From the NCBI RefSeq assembly GCF_030149505.1, contig NZ_JASBRN010000003.1, positions 1 to 47,607 of the forward strand: 47,607 nt of DNA, in the 5' to 3' direction. Origin of the DNA: Nocardioides sp. GTDB lineage: Bacteria > Actinomycetota > Actinomycetes > Propionibacteriales > Nocardioidaceae. The translations under genes were made by a program, and so were the position numbers. How positions within the stretch are numbered: position 1 is the stretch's first letter; each line of letters begins with the position of its first letter. Below the pieces are notes generated by a model. The model was given only the letters and a program-made list of their open reading frames with translations, searched no databases and was not told the DNA's origin. Positions 32,212 to 41,511 of the stretch are shown piece by piece.

Positions 32212-34538
32212 CCGAGCTCCAGACCCGCGCCACCCAGAACGGCTCCGGCACCGCCTCCGCGCGTGCCAAGGCCGTGAAGGCGGCGACGTCGAAGCCCGTT
32301 GCCCCTGCCGCCGCACCCGCGGCCGCACCCGACCTGACCAAGATGCGCTCGGTGCTCGACAGCCTGCCGACCCGCGTCATGCTGGCCGACACCGACCTGG
32401 TCATCACCTACGCCAACCCCGCGACCGTCGAGGGCCTGCGCGCCCTCGCCGACTGGATCCCGGTCTCGCCCGACAACCTCGTGGGCTCCAGCTTGGACAT
32501 CTTCCACAAGGACCCCTCGTACCAGCGCGGCCTGCTCGCGGACCCGGAGAAGCACCTGCCCCGCCGGGCGCACATCCAGGTCGGTCCCGAGACCCTCGAC
32601 CTCAACGTCGCCGCGATCTACGACGACGAGGGGACCTACGTCGGCGCCATGGCCACCTGGGACCTGGTCACCGAGAAGCTGGCCCTGGAGCAGCAGGTCG
32701 CCCGGGTCACCTCGATGATGGAGAACAGCCCGACGAACATGATGTTCGCCGACCGCGACTTCAACATCACCTACATGAACCCGGCCTCGCTGGAGACCCT
32801 CCGCGGGCTGCAGGCCTACCTCCCGGTCCCCGTCGACAAGATCGTCGGCACCAGCCTGGACGCCTTCCACAAGAGCCCCGACTACCAGCGCGGCATCCTC
32901 GCTGACGACGCCAACCTGCCGCGCCGGGCCAACATCTCGGTCGGTCCCGAGACCCTCGACCTCAACGTCTCGCCCATCCGGGACAAGGACGGGCACTACA
33001 TCGGGGCGATGGCCACGTGGGAGGTCATCACCGAGAAGCTCAAGGCCGCGGCCGAGCGCGACGACGCGATGGCCGACGCCAACGCGCTGAGCAAGACCCT
33101 GGCGGTCCTCGGCTCCTCGAGCACCCGCGAGGAGGCGATCCAGCAGACCCTGGACGCCGTGCGTGCGGAGTTCGGCTGGGCGTACGGCTCCTACTGGGCC
33201 GTCGACCCCGCCGACGGGCTGTTGCACTTCGCAGCGGAGTCGGGCGATGCGGGACCGGAGTTCCGCGCCGTGACGCTGGCTGCGACCTTCGCCGAGGGTG
33301 TGGGCCTGTCCGGCCGCGCCTGGCGCAGCCGCGACCTGTTCTTCACCCCCGACCTGGGCGAGATGACCGACTGCGTGCGCGCACCCGTCGCGCAGAAGGT
33401 CGGCGTGAAGTCGGGTCTCTGCTTCCCGGTCATCGTCGAGGGCCAGGTCATCGGCACGATGGACTTCTTCATGCTGGAGACCATCACCCCCAGCGGCCAG
33501 CGCCTCGACACGCTGCGCAACGTGGGTCGCCTGGTCTCGCAGGCCTTCACCCGGATCACCAAGGAGAGCGCCGAGCGCGAGCAGGCCGCCGAGATGGCGG
33601 CCAAGGTCGAGATGGTGCTCGACGTCGTCCGTGCCGCCGCGGAGGGTGACCTCACCCGGGAGATGACGGTCGCCGGCGACGACGCGGTGGGCCAGCTGGC
33701 CGGTGGCCTCTCCAGCCTCCTGGGCACGCTGCGCGAGTCGATGTCGACCATCGGGCAGACCGCCGACGCCCTCGGCGTCGCCGCCGAGCAGCTCACCATC
33801 CTGTCCCAGGGGATGGGCGACGGTGCCAGCATCACCTCCGACAAGGCCGCCAGCGCCAGCTCGTCGTCCTCCGAGGTCTCCGCGAGCATCCAGACCGTCG
33901 CCTCGGCGGCGGAGGAGATGACCGCGTCGATCCGTGAGATCGCGCAGAACGCCACGGAGGCCGCCTCGGTCGCCACCGGTGCGGTCGGCGTGGCCAGCCA
34001 GGCCCAGGACACCGTGGCCAGCCTCGGCGAGTCCTCGGCCGAGATCGGCCAGGTCATCAAGGTCATCACCTCGATCGCCCAGCAGACCAACCTGCTGGCC
34101 CTCAACGCCACCATCGAGGCGGCCCGGGCCGGCGACGCCGGCAAGGGCTTCGCGGTGGTCGCGAACGAGGTCAAGGAGCTGGCCAAGGAGACCGCCAAGG
34201 CGACCGAGGACATCGGCCGCAAGATCGAGGCGATCCAGGGCGACACCTCCGGTGCCGTCTCGGCGATCGCGGAGATCTCCGAGGTGATCGGTCGGATCAA
34301 CGACATCCAGACCACCATCGCCTCGGCGGTGGAGGAGCAGACCGCGACCACCAACGAGATCGCCCGCTCGGTGACCGAGGCCGCCGGCGGCGCCAACGGC
34401 ATCACCGACGACATCTCGCAGGTGGCCTCGGCGGCCGACGACACCCGCCAGGGTGCGCAGAACACCCTGCAGTCGGCGACCGAGCTCTCCACCATGGCCG
34501 CCGAGCTCAAGGCCCAGGTCGGACGCTTCCGCGTCTGA
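32208..34538 (+). CDS. Soluble methyl-accepting chemotaxis protein (PAS-PAS-GAF-HAMP-MCP)
   Basis: 776 residues with no membrane segment or signal peptide, so a cytoplasmic receptor. Two closely similar PAS domains (about 45-160 and 165-280) share YQRGxLAD, [17 protein letters not shown] and GAMATWxxxTEKL. A GAF-like domain follows (about 290-440; [20 protein letters not shown]), then a HAMP-like helix pair (about 465-515). The signalling domain has the conserved tip [20 protein letters not shown] and [17 protein letters not shown]. It starts with GTG overlapping cheW. It probably senses an internal redox or metabolic state; the ligand is unknown. Confidence 0.93.
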   Translation: MTELQTRATQNGSGTASARAKAVKAATSKPVAPAAAPAAAPDLTKMRSVLDSLPTRVMLADTDLVITYANPATVEGLRALADWIPVSPDNLVGSSLDIFHKDPSYQRGLLADPEKHLPRRAHIQVGPETLDLNVAAIYDDEGTYVGAMATWDLVTEKLALEQQVARVTSMMENSPTNMMFADRDFNITYMNPASLETLRGLQAYLPVPVDKIVGTSLDAFHKSPDYQRGILADDANLPRRANISVGPETLDLNVSPIRDKDGHYIGAMATWEVITEKLKAAAERDDAMADANALSKTLAVLGSSSTREEAIQQTLDAVRAEFGWAYGSYWAVDPADGLLHFAAESGDAGPEFRAVTLAATFAEGVGLSGRAWRSRDLFFTPDLGEMTDCVRAPVAQKVGVKSGLCFPVIVEGQVIGTMDFFMLETITPSGQRLDTLRNVGRLVSQAFTRITKESAEREQAAEMAAKVEMVLDVVRAAAEGDLTREMTVAGDDAVGQLAGGLSSLLGTLRESMSTIGQTADALGVAAEQLTILSQGMGDGASITSDKAASASSSSSEVSASIQTVASAAEEMTASIREIAQNATEAASVATGAVGVASQAQDTVASLGESSAEIGQVIKVITSIAQQTNLLALNATIEAARAGDAGKGFAVVANEVKELAKETAKATEDIGRKIEAIQGDTSGAVSAIAEISEVIGRINDIQTTIASAVEEQTATTNEIARSVTEAAGGANGITDDISQVASAADDTRQGAQNTLQSATELSTMAAELKAQVGRFRV

Positions 34539-34583
34539 CCCTCGCCGCCACGCGTCCTCCCAGCGTGTGGCAGCCCCCCGGAC

Positions 34584-34623
34584 CGGACCCGGTCGCGCAC
34601 ACCCCCCAGCGCGACCGGGTCCG
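34584..34623 (+). terminator. Hairpin ending the cheA-cheW-mcp operon
   Basis: 15-bp perfect stem, inner arms GGACCCGGTCGCGC (34585-34598) and GCGCGACCGGGTCC (34609-34622), loop ACACCCCCCA, starting 45 bp after the receptor stop. Confidence 0.75.
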
Positions 34624-34635
34624 TCCACGTCCGCA

Positions 34636-34752
34636 GCACCGCCGGTCGAGGTGCGAGGAGCGTCAGCGTCGAGCCACGAGACCCTGTGACCACGCCGCAG
34701 CAGTGCCGGGTCTCGTGGCTCGCTGCGCTCGCACCTCGACCACCGGCGGTGC
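34636..34752. repeat. Large imperfect palindrome before the MarR gene
   Basis: GCACCGCCGG, TCGAGGTGCGAG and GAGCCACGAGACCC on the left pair with GGGTCTCGTGGCTC, CTCGCACCTCGA and CCGGCGGTGC on the right, with a 3-base bulge and a poorly paired section. The style (GAG/CTCG-rich arms) resembles dispersed intergenic palindromes of actinobacteria. No ORF inside. Confidence 0.65.
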
Positions 34753-34761
34753 CGCGTCCCC

Positions 34762-34767
34762 TACGAT
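34762..34767 (+). promoter_or_regulatory. Possible -10 element TACGAT of the MarR gene
   Basis: TACGAT ends nine bases before the ATG, and no ribosome site lies between, which suggests a leaderless or near-leaderless transcript. No matching -35 is clear because the palindrome ends just upstream. Confidence 0.35.
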
Positions 34768-34776
34768 CGCCGGACC

Positions 34777-35226
34777 ATGTGTGCCGCACCCCGTCCGGAG
34801 TCGCTCGTCCGGCTCGAGCAGGAGGTCGGCGTGCTCGTGCGCCGCATCCACCGCGTCATCGCCGAGCGGGCGCGGCTGGTCCACCCCGACCTGCAGCCGG
34901 CGTCGTACCTCATGCTGAGCCACGTCGCGGAGAACGGTCCGATGCGGGCCTCGTCCGTCGCGGACCTGTTCACCGTCGACAAGGGCGCCATCAGCCGCCA
35001 GGTCACCCACCTCATGGAGCTGGGGCTGGTCGAGAAGTCGCGCGACCCCGAGGACGGTCGGGCCTGGCTGCTCTCGGCGACCCCCGACGCCAAGGAGCGG
35101 CTGCGGACGGTCACCGAGCAGCGGCGGACCTACCTCGCCGAGCGCCTCGAGGGCTGGGAGGCCGGCGACCTGGAGCTGTTCACCGACCTCCTCGCGCGCT
35201 ACAACGACTCGCTCGGCCAGGCCTGA
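34777..35226 (+). CDS. MarR-family transcriptional regulator
   Basis: 149 residues with the winged-helix MarR fold: helix 1 LVRLEQEVGVLVRRIHRVIA, recognition region MRASSVADLFTVDKGAISRQ followed by VTHLMELGLVEKSRDPEDGR (wing with the DPEDGR motif), and a C-terminal dimerisation helix. The ligand and targets are unknown. The convergent neighbour is a glucosidase gene 12 bp beyond its stop, so it is not an obvious regulator of that gene. Confidence 0.9.
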   Translation: MCAAPRPESLVRLEQEVGVLVRRIHRVIAERARLVHPDLQPASYLMLSHVAENGPMRASSVADLFTVDKGAISRQVTHLMELGLVEKSRDPEDGRAWLLSATPDAKERLRTVTEQRRTYLAERLEGWEAGDLELFTDLLARYNDSLGQA

Positions 35227-35238
35227 CCCGGGTCGCGC

Positions 35239-36882
35239 TCAGCGCAGCCAGACCGCCGTGTCGCCCGGGATTTCCCGATCGCCCGCGCCCAGTTCGACGC
35301 TCGCCACCACGACCTCGCCCTCGGGCAGCGGCACGGGGGAGGAGCCGCAGTTGAGCAGCACCGTGAGGTCGCCGCGGCGGAAGGCGAGCACGTCCTCGCC
35401 GAGGCCGTGGCTGTCGCCGCTGAGGATCTCCACCGTCCCCGGCGCCCCGAGCAACGTACGCCGGGCCGCGATCGCCCGGCGGTAGAACGCCAACGTCGAG
35501 GCAGGGTCGGCCTCCTGCGCCTCCACGCTGAGCGTGCCCCAGCCCGCGGGCTGCGGCAGCCACGGCTGGCCCGTGCCCGGGCCGAAGCCGTACGGCGGCT
35601 CCGAACCGCTCCACGGGATCGGCACCCGGCAGCCGTCGCGGCCGATCTCCGGGGCGTCGGTGTCCCGCGTGCGCAGCCAGGTCGGGTCGGTGCGGTCGTC
35701 CTCGGGCACGTCGACCTGCTCCAGCCCGAGCTCCTCGCCCTGGTAGAGGTAGGCCGAGCCCGGCAGCGCGAGCATCGTGAGCGTGGCCGCGCGGGCCCGG
35801 GCCAGGCCCTGGGCGCCGCCGCCGTAGCGGGTCACGTGCCGCACGACGTCGTGGTTGGACAGCACCCAGGTCGGGTCGGCGTGCACGTCCTGCAGCGCCT
35901 CGAAGGTGCTGGTGATGACGTCGGCGAAGGCGGTCGCCGACCACGAGGCCAGCAGCCAGGTGAAGTTGAAGGACTGGCTCATCTCGTCGTCGCGGACGAA
36001 GCGGGCCATCGACTCCGGCGTCTGGGTCCAGGCCTCGGCGACGGTCATCCGGTCGCCGTCGTACTCCTCGAGCACCTTGTGCCAGCGGCGGTAGACCTCG
36101 TGCACCTCCGGCTGGTCCCACATGGGCTCGTCGCGGTGGGTGCGCTCGACCATGGACTTCTGCTCGTTGACGTCGGCGCCGCCGCGCTGCCGCTCGCCCT
36201 CGGGCACGACCTGGTCGCGCAGCGACTCCTCCTTGAACAGCCCGTGCGCCACGTCGACCCGGAACCCGTCCACCCCACGGTCGAGCCAGAAGCGCAGGAC
36301 CTCCTCGAACATGTCGCCGACCTCGGGGTTGCGCCAGTCGAAGTCGGGCTGGGAGGAGTCGAAGAGGTGGAGGTACCACTGGCCGTCGGGCACCCGGTCC
36401 CACGCCGAGCCGCCGAAGACCGAGAGCCAGTTGTTGGGCGGCTCGGAGCCGTCGGGCCCGCGGCCATCGCGGAACATGTAGCGCGCTCGGTCGGGGCTGC
36501 CGGGCCCGGCGGCCAGTGCCTCCTGGAACCACACGTGCTGGTCGGAGGAGTGGTTGGGCACCAGGTCGACGACGACCTTGATGCCGAGGTCGTGGGCGGT
36601 CGCGAGCAGGGTGTCGGCGTCCTCGAGGGTGCCGAAGAGCGGGTCGATGTCGCAGTAGTCGGACACGTCGTACCCGTGGTCCTTCTGCGGCGAGCGGTAG
36701 AACGGCGAGATCCACACCGCGTCCACCCCGAGATCGCGCAGGTAGGGCAGGCGGCTGGTGATGCCGGCCAGGTCGCCGACGCCGTCGCCGTCGCCGTCGG
36801 CGAAGGAGCGGGGGTAGACCTGGTAGATGACGGCGTGGCGCCACCACTCGACGTGCGTCTGCTCAAGTGCCATGAGGGACAT
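35239..36882 (-). CDS. GH13 alpha-glucosidase (oligo-1,6-glucosidase type)
   Basis: 547 residues. The family regions are in order: WWRHAVIYQVYPRSFADGDG at the start, DLVPNHSSDQHVWF, the nucleophile Asp in DGFRVDVAHG, the acid/base Glu in MTVAEAW, and the third Asp in VLSNHDVVRH. The DVSDYCDIDPLFGTLED segment is typical of alpha-1,4/1,6-glucosidases rather than amylases. No signal peptide, so it acts inside the cell on imported oligosaccharides. ATG at 36882 or 36873 (MALEQ) are both possible. Exact substrate (maltose, isomaltose, trehalose) cannot be fixed. Confidence 0.9.
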   Translation of the reverse strand: MSLMALEQTHVEWWRHAVIYQVYPRSFADGDGDGVGDLAGITSRLPYLRDLGVDAVWISPFYRSPQKDHGYDVSDYCDIDPLFGTLEDADTLLATAHDLGIKVVVDLVPNHSSDQHVWFQEALAAGPGSPDRARYMFRDGRGPDGSEPPNNWLSVFGGSAWDRVPDGQWYLHLFDSSQPDFDWRNPEVGDMFEEVLRFWLDRGVDGFRVDVAHGLFKEESLRDQVVPEGERQRGGADVNEQKSMVERTHRDEPMWDQPEVHEVYRRWHKVLEEYDGDRMTVAEAWTQTPESMARFVRDDEMSQSFNFTWLLASWSATAFADVITSTFEALQDVHADPTWVLSNHDVVRHVTRYGGGAQGLARARAATLTMLALPGSAYLYQGEELGLEQVDVPEDDRTDPTWLRTRDTDAPEIGRDGCRVPIPWSGSEPPYGFGPGTGQPWLPQPAGWGTLSVEAQEADPASTLAFYRRAIAARRTLLGAPGTVEILSGDSHGLGEDVLAFRRGDLTVLLNCGSSPVPLPEGEVVVASVELGAGDREIPGDTAVWLR

Positions 36883-36906
36883 CGTGACACAGGTTGGTGT
36901 ACCGGT

Positions 36907-36928
36907 AAAAGGCCGTCGGTGCGACGGC
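36907..36928 (-). terminator. Rho-independent terminator after the hotdog-like gene
   Basis: Minus strand: GCCGTCG-CAC-CGACGGC followed by CTTTT, one of the few hairpins in the window with a real U-tract. It separates the 36939 gene from the glucosidase gene. A TACCGGTA palindrome follows at 36899-36906, a possible operator for the glucosidase. Confidence 0.7.
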
Positions 36929-36938
36929 GTGGACCGGC

Positions 36939-37634
36939 TCAGCCGGCGACGTCGATCCACACCTGCCGCGTGACCCCGAGCAGCTCGCCGGACGCGTCGC
37001 GCAGCGTCGTGCGCGCGTGGTGCTTGCGCCCCTCCGAGCCGAGCGCCTCACCGGTGACGACGTACGTCGCCCCCAGCGCGGGCAGCCGGTCCAGCCGTCC
37101 GGTGATGCGACCGAGCACGCGCGGGGTGTCCTCGAGGCCGGTGGCCCAGGCGCCGGCGCAGTCCAGCGCCGCCCAGGCGATCTCGTACGTCGAGGAGTGC
37201 GGCGTCCAGGTGGCAGCGACCGTCCCGGGCCGGTCGGGCACGGGGCCGGGGAAGATCCGCAGCCCGTCGCCCTCCGCGCGGTCGGGCCCGCAGGAGAAGC
37301 AGCCCGGGAAGGCGTGCGCCCGGTGCCCGACGAAGTCCGCCTCCACCGCCCGGGCGACCTCGACGTCGACCGGGTCCGAGGGCTCGAGCCCGGCCTCGAC
37401 GACACGGGCCGAGAGCACGGTGCGTCCCTCCGGGTCCACCGCGGTGTGCACGCCGTCCTCCTCCTGCACGGGCAGCGGGACCTCGAGCGGCGGCGGCAGC
37501 CGCAGCGTCACCTCGACCGTGCGGCCGAGGGCGGAGCCGGTGCCGCAGAGGGCAGCGATCGCGCCGGCGCACCACCCCCCGTTGCCGGAGCCGGGAGGAC
37601 CGTGGAACGCGGAGGGGACGAGGAGGGTGCTCAC
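36939..37634 (-). CDS. Uncharacterised protein, probable hotdog/thioesterase-like
   Basis: 231 residues, starts with GTG overlapping the photolyase stop (GTGA). It has NGGWCAGAIAALCGTGSALG near the start, a central FPGCFSCGPDRAEGDGLRIF with two Cys, and STYEIAWAALDCAGAWAT in the second half. The pattern of two similar halves with GGWCAGAIAALC / AWAALDCAGAW resembles double-hotdog acyl-CoA thioesterase-like proteins of actinobacteria. No catalytic residue can be named. The tight link to photolyase is probably only shared transcription. Confidence 0.6.
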   Translation of the reverse strand: MSTLLVPSAFHGPPGSGNGGWCAGAIAALCGTGSALGRTVEVTLRLPPPLEVPLPVQEEDGVHTAVDPEGRTVLSARVVEAGLEPSDPVDVEVARAVEADFVGHRAHAFPGCFSCGPDRAEGDGLRIFPGPVPDRPGTVAATWTPHSSTYEIAWAALDCAGAWATGLEDTPRVLGRITGRLDRLPALGATYVVTGEALGSEGRKHHARTTLRDASGELLGVTRQVWIDVAG

Positions 37635-38992
37635 CCGCGGATCTTCTCGTACCTGTCCAGCGCCTCGCGCCGCTCCTCCTTGTGGTCGACCATCGGGGGC
37701 GGGTAGCCGACGAGGTCGCGGGTGTCGGGGTCGGGGTCGTGGGGGTCCGGGACCTGGTCGGGGTCGGACAGCTCCTCGACCCAGCGACGGACGTAGTCGC
37801 CGGGCGGGTCGAACTTCTGCCCCTGGGTCGTGGGGTTGAAGACCCGGAAGAACGGCGAGGCGTCGGTGCCCGAGCCGGCCGTCCACTGCCAGCCGTGGTT
37901 GTTGGACGCCAGGTCGCCGTCGACCAGCCAGTGCAGGAAGTGCCGGGCACCGTGCTGCCACTCCACGTGCAGGTCCTTGACCAGGAAGCTGGCCACGATC
38001 ATCCGCACCCGGTTGTGCATCCACCCCGTCGCGCGCAGCTGGCGCATGCCGGCGTCGACGATGGGGTAGCCGGTGCGCCCCGCGGCCCAGGCCTCGAGCT
38101 GCTCGCCGGGGCGGTCGTAGGGCATCTTCGCGAACTCCGGCTTGTAGTACTCCCTCGCGCTGTCGGGCCGCGCGTGCAGCACGTCGGCGTAGAAGTCGCG
38201 CCACGCCAGCTCGGTGCGGTACGTGCTCGCCCCCTTGCCGGTGCGCCCGGACAGGTCGGCCAGCAGCTGGCGCGGGTGCACCTCGCCGTACTTCAGGTGC
38301 ACCGACATCCGGCTCGTGCCGTCGACGCCCGGGCGGTCGCGGTCGTCGTCGTACGCCGCCACCTTGTCGAGGAAGCGCTCCCACTGGGAGTGTGCCGCGG
38401 CCTCACCGGCCTCGGGCAGCTCGAGTCCGGCGGGCAGGTCGGGGTCGGGGATCTCGGTCGTGGACTCCTCGGTGTCGTCGAGGGAGAGCCACGAGACCCC
38501 GGTCGGTGCGTCGACGGGGGAGGGCCAGCCGTGGTCGGCCCAGCGCCGCGAGAACGGGGTGAAGACCTTGAAGTTCTGCCCCGAGCCGTTGCGCACGGTG
38601 CCGGGGTCGACGGCGTACGGCGACCCCGTGCGCACGAACGCGATCCCGGCCTCCTCGAGGGCCTCCTCGACCCGGCGGTCGCGCTCGGCGCCGTACGGCC
38701 CGAAGTCCGCGGAGACGTGGACGCTCTCGGCCCCGACCGCCTTCGCGGCGAGGACCACACGGCGGACGGGGTCGCCGCGCACGACCGACAACCCCGCCTG
38801 CCGCTGCCGCAACGAGGCGTCGAGGGAGCGCAGCGAGGCGCCGAGGTAGGCACGACGGCTCGGACCGGCGGGCCCCCACAGCGTCGGGTCGAGCACGAAG
38901 AGCGGGAGGACCGGGCCGTCGTCCGCCGCGGCGCACAGCGCCGGGTTGTCGGCCAGGCGCAGGTCGCGGCGGAACCACATCACCGACGTCAT
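37631..38992 (-). CDS. phr: Deoxyribodipyrimidine photo-lyase (class I CPD type)
   Basis: 453 residues. N-terminal antenna-binding Rossmann domain (MTSVMWFRRDLRLADNPALC), then FAD-binding C-terminal domain: GKGASTYRTELAWRDFYADV, GYPIVDAGMRQLRATGWMHN, RVRMIVASFLVKDLHVEWQH and DLASNNHGWQWTAGSGTDAS. It repairs UV-made cyclobutane pyrimidine dimers using light. The ATG at 38992 matches the family N-terminus; the long open frame upstream overlaps the divergent regulator gene and is a shadow. Confidence 0.95.
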   Translation of the reverse strand: MTSVMWFRRDLRLADNPALCAAADDGPVLPLFVLDPTLWGPAGPSRRAYLGASLRSLDASLRQRQAGLSVVRGDPVRRVVLAAKAVGAESVHVSADFGPYGAERDRRVEEALEEAGIAFVRTGSPYAVDPGTVRNGSGQNFKVFTPFSRRWADHGWPSPVDAPTGVSWLSLDDTEESTTEIPDPDLPAGLELPEAGEAAAHSQWERFLDKVAAYDDDRDRPGVDGTSRMSVHLKYGEVHPRQLLADLSGRTGKGASTYRTELAWRDFYADVLHARPDSAREYYKPEFAKMPYDRPGEQLEAWAAGRTGYPIVDAGMRQLRATGWMHNRVRMIVASFLVKDLHVEWQHGARHFLHWLVDGDLASNNHGWQWTAGSGTDASPFFRVFNPTTQGQKFDPPGDYVRRWVEELSDPDQVPDPHDPDPDTRDLVGYPPPMVDHKEERREALDRYEKIRG

Positions 38993-39106
38993 GGGTCCAC
39001 ACGGTGCCAGGTGGCCGGTGAGCCGATGCTCACCCGAGCGGCCGCCCCAGGTGGTCGCCCGGACGGCCCGCCCGGGCGGCCACCCGCCGGATGGGATGAT
39101 GGGTCC

Positions 39107-39793
39107 GTGAGCGACCTGATCGACACCACCGAGATGTACCTCCGGACCATCTACGAGCTGGTCGAGGAGGGCATCGTGCCGCTGCGGGCCCGGATCGCCG
39201 AGCGCCTGCACCAGTCGGGCCCCACGGTGTCGCAGACGGTGGCGCGGATGGAGCGCGACGGCCTGCTGACGGTCGAGGGCGACCGCCACCTCGAGCTCAC
39301 CGAGGAGGGCCAGCGCCTGGCCATCCGGGTCATGCGCAAGCACCGGCTCGCCGAGCGGCTGCTCGTCGACGTGATCGGCCTGGACTGGGAGCAGGTCCAC
39401 GAGGAGGCGTGCCGCTGGGAGCACGTCATGTCCGAGACCGTCGAGCGCCGGCTCCTCGAGATCCTCGACCACCCCACCCAGTCGCCCTACGGCAACCCGA
39501 TCCCCGGCCTGGAGGAGCTCGGCCAGTCCGCACCGGCCGAGTCGTTCATGGACGGCGTCGAGTCGCTGTCGGCGGCCGCCGAGCAGGGCGAGGGCCGGGT
39601 CCTGGTGCGCCGCATCTCCGAGGAGATGCAGAAGGACGAGCTGCTGATGAGCGCGCTGCGCCGGGTCGGCGCGCTGCCCGACAAGACCGTCACCGTCGTC
39701 CGCACCGAGGAGGGCGTCCTGGTCGGTGCGGGCGGGGAGTCGGCCGAGATCGTGCCCGAGGCGGCCGACCACATCTTCGTGCGCCGGCTCTGA
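39107..39793 (+). CDS. ideR: Iron-dependent regulator of the DtxR/IdeR family
   Basis: 228 residues. N-terminal winged helix (TTEMYLRTIYELVEEGIVPL; LHQSGPTVSQTVARMERDGL) binds DNA. All metal ligands of IdeR/DtxR are at canonical positions: Met10, Cys102, Glu105, His106 and His79, Glu83, His98. GNPIPGLEELG and a C-terminal SH3-like domain (RRVGALPDKTVTVVRTEEGV) follow. With Fe(II) it represses iron uptake and activates storage genes. GTG start; GATGAT six bases before it suggests a leaderless message. Divergent from phr. Confidence 0.95.
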   Translation: MSDLIDTTEMYLRTIYELVEEGIVPLRARIAERLHQSGPTVSQTVARMERDGLLTVEGDRHLELTEEGQRLAIRVMRKHRLAERLLVDVIGLDWEQVHEEACRWEHVMSETVERRLLEILDHPTQSPYGNPIPGLEELGQSAPAESFMDGVESLSAAAEQGEGRVLVRRISEEMQKDELLMSALRRVGALPDKTVTVVRTEEGVLVGAGGESAEIVPEAADHIFVRRL

Positions 39794-39938
39794 GCCTGTC
39801 GCCGGGGCCCGCGTCCGCCCCCGTGGGCTCTGCAGGGGGCTATCGGCAGGTCGTCGGCGGACCTGAGGGCCGTCCAGACGGGTGCCGACCCTGACGTGAC
39901 CACCTTCCGAGCCACCTCGTTGTCGGGGCATGAAGGGT

Positions 39939-40340
39939 ATGTCTACGGTGAAGGAGCGCCGGTCGAGCGGCGCGGGTCGATCGGGGGACCTCGTGGAGCT
40001 GATCGCGGTGCCGGTGCGCGCCGCCGTGCTGACCGACGGTCCCGGCGCGGGTGGCGAGTTCGTCGTCTCGCACTCCGACAGCGGGCTCACCCGCGGGCTC
40101 GAGCTCGACGAGCAGGTCGTGGTGGTCGACCCGGACGGAGAGTTCCACGCTGCCAGCGTCGTCGACCTCGAGTTCAGTCTCGAGGACACCCACTACGTCC
40201 TGGAGCTCGGGGTGCGACTGCCCCCCGAGACGGTGCGGGAGCGACTGTCCGGCCTCGACACCGGCGCTCCCGCAGGGGAGGACCTCAGCGGGCTGCTCGA
40301 CCTGCTCGGACGGCTGCGCGACCGGCCCGAGCCCTCCTGA
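39939..40340 (+). CDS. Uncharacterised small protein
   Basis: 133 residues from ATG 39939 (39930 also in frame). Residues 15-100 look like a compact beta-rich domain (LVELIAVPVRAAVLTDGPGA; LELDEQVVVVDPDGEFHAAS; HYVLELGVRLPPETV), with a helical end. No signal peptide, membrane segment or known motif. The preceding 145 bp show no clear promoter. It converges with the Sir2 gene. Confidence 0.6.
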   Translation: MSTVKERRSSGAGRSGDLVELIAVPVRAAVLTDGPGAGGEFVVSHSDSGLTRGLELDEQVVVVDPDGEFHAASVVDLEFSLEDTHYVLELGVRLPPETVRERLSGLDTGAPAGEDLSGLLDLLGRLRDRPEPS

Positions 40341-40379
40341 CGCCGCTCGTCCGGCTGCCCGCCGGCTCGGGCCAGGCGC

Positions 40380-41207
40380 TCAGGCCAGGGCGGTCAGGAA
40401 CTCCGTGCAGCCGGTCTCGACGGCGTACGTCGCCAGCGGGTCGCCGCGCGTCTCGCCGCGGTTGACGATCACCACCGGCACGTCGAGCGCGGCGGCGCGG
40501 CGCACGAAGCGCAGCCCGCTCATGACCGTCAGGCTGGAGCCGACCACCAGCAACGCGCCGTCGGTGTCGGCCAGCGACTCGACGGCCGCGTAGCAGCGCT
40601 CGACCCGGTCCTTCGGGACGTTCTCGCCGAAGAAGACCACGTCGGGCTTGAGCACCCCGCCGCACGCCTCGCACGCCGGCACCTCGAAACCCGCGGTGTC
40701 CTCGAGCTCCACGTCGCCGTCGGGGTTGATCCGCACGCTCGCGTGCCGCTCGTGCCAGCCGGGGTTGAGCGCGTCGAGACGCTCCTGGAGCGCCGCCCGC
40801 GGCGAGGTGAGCCGACAGTCCAGGCAGACCACGTCGGCGATCCGGCCGTGCAGCGCGACCAGCCGGGGGGTGCCGGCGCGCTCGTGGAGGCCGTCGACGT
40901 TCTGGGTGATCACTAGCTCCGCCCCGAGCCGGGCCACGGCCAGGTGCCCTTCGTTGGGGTCGGCCCGGCGCATCCGGCCCCAGCCGAGGTGGCTGCGCGC
41001 CCAGTATCGGCGGCGGGCCTCGGGGCCGGAGAGGAACTCCTGGAAGGTCATCGGCTTCCGCGCCGGCGACCCGGGGCCGCGGTAGTCCGGGATGCCGGAG
41101 TCGGTGGACAGGCCCGCCCCGGTGAGCACCACGAGGGGGCGCCCGCGCAGCAGGTCCAGCGCCGGTGCCGCCAGCTGCTCGCCGCGGGGCAGGGCGGTCT
41201 GGGTCAT
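40380..41207 (-). CDS. Sir2-family NAD-dependent protein deacetylase
   Basis: 275 residues. NAD-binding motifs VVLTGAGLSTDSGIPDYRGP and ITQNVDGLHERAG, catalytic His in LVALHGRIADVV, two Cys pairs for zinc (CLDC and CEAC), VVFFGENVPKD and LLVVGSSLTVMSG are all present. It removes acetyl (or longer acyl) groups from lysines in the cytoplasm. Start ATG at 41207 (MTQTALPRG) is chosen because the longer frame to 41240 runs into the next gene. Confidence 0.93.
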   Translation of the reverse strand: MTQTALPRGEQLAAPALDLLRGRPLVVLTGAGLSTDSGIPDYRGPGSPARKPMTFQEFLSGPEARRRYWARSHLGWGRMRRADPNEGHLAVARLGAELVITQNVDGLHERAGTPRLVALHGRIADVVCLDCRLTSPRAALQERLDALNPGWHERHASVRINPDGDVELEDTAGFEVPACEACGGVLKPDVVFFGENVPKDRVERCYAAVESLADTDGALLVVGSSLTVMSGLRFVRRAAALDVPVVIVNRGETRGDPLATYAVETGCTEFLTALA

Positions 41208-41214
41208 CGACCCG

Positions 41215-41484
41215 TCACCGCGCGTAGCGCACGGCCGCACGGGCCCGAGCCTTCTCCGCCTCGACCTCCCGGTCCTTGGGCGGGGCGGTGGTGGTGAGCG
41301 CGTCGAGGAGGTGCCGGGTGGCGTGGGCGACCTCGGCCACGGCGCGGTCGAAGGCCTGCTGGTTGGCCTGCGAGGGCTTCGTGGAGCCGCTGACCTTGCG
41401 GACGTACTGCAGCGCTGCTGCCGTCACCTCGTCGGTCGTCGCCGGGGGCTCGAAGTTGTGGAGCTGACGGATGTTGCGGCACAT
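41215..41484 (-). CDS. DUF2277 family protein
   Basis: 89 residues beginning MCRNIRQLHNFEPPATTDEV, then AALQYVRKVSGSTKPSQANQ and a helical end. MCRNI..L.NFEPPAT.DE is the hallmark of this small actinobacterial/proteobacterial family of unknown function. The start is set at that Met (41484), not at 41535. It is 7 bp from sir2 and likely cotranscribed. Confidence 0.85.
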   Translation of the reverse strand: MCRNIRQLHNFEPPATTDEVTAAALQYVRKVSGSTKPSQANQQAFDRAVAEVAHATRHLLDALTTTAPPKDREVEAEKARARAAVRYAR

Positions 41485-41511
41485 GGGCCGAGCGTACGTC
41501 GGCGCGCCCGG

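Noticed and set aside
31842..34628. 928-residue frame opposite cheW and the receptor
   Set aside because: Antisense shadow of genes with strong protein signatures; no domain recognised in it.
36899..36906. TACCGGTA as a proven sugar-repressor operator
   Set aside because: An eight-base palindrome alone is too weak, and no regulator gene is adjacent; mentioned only as possible.
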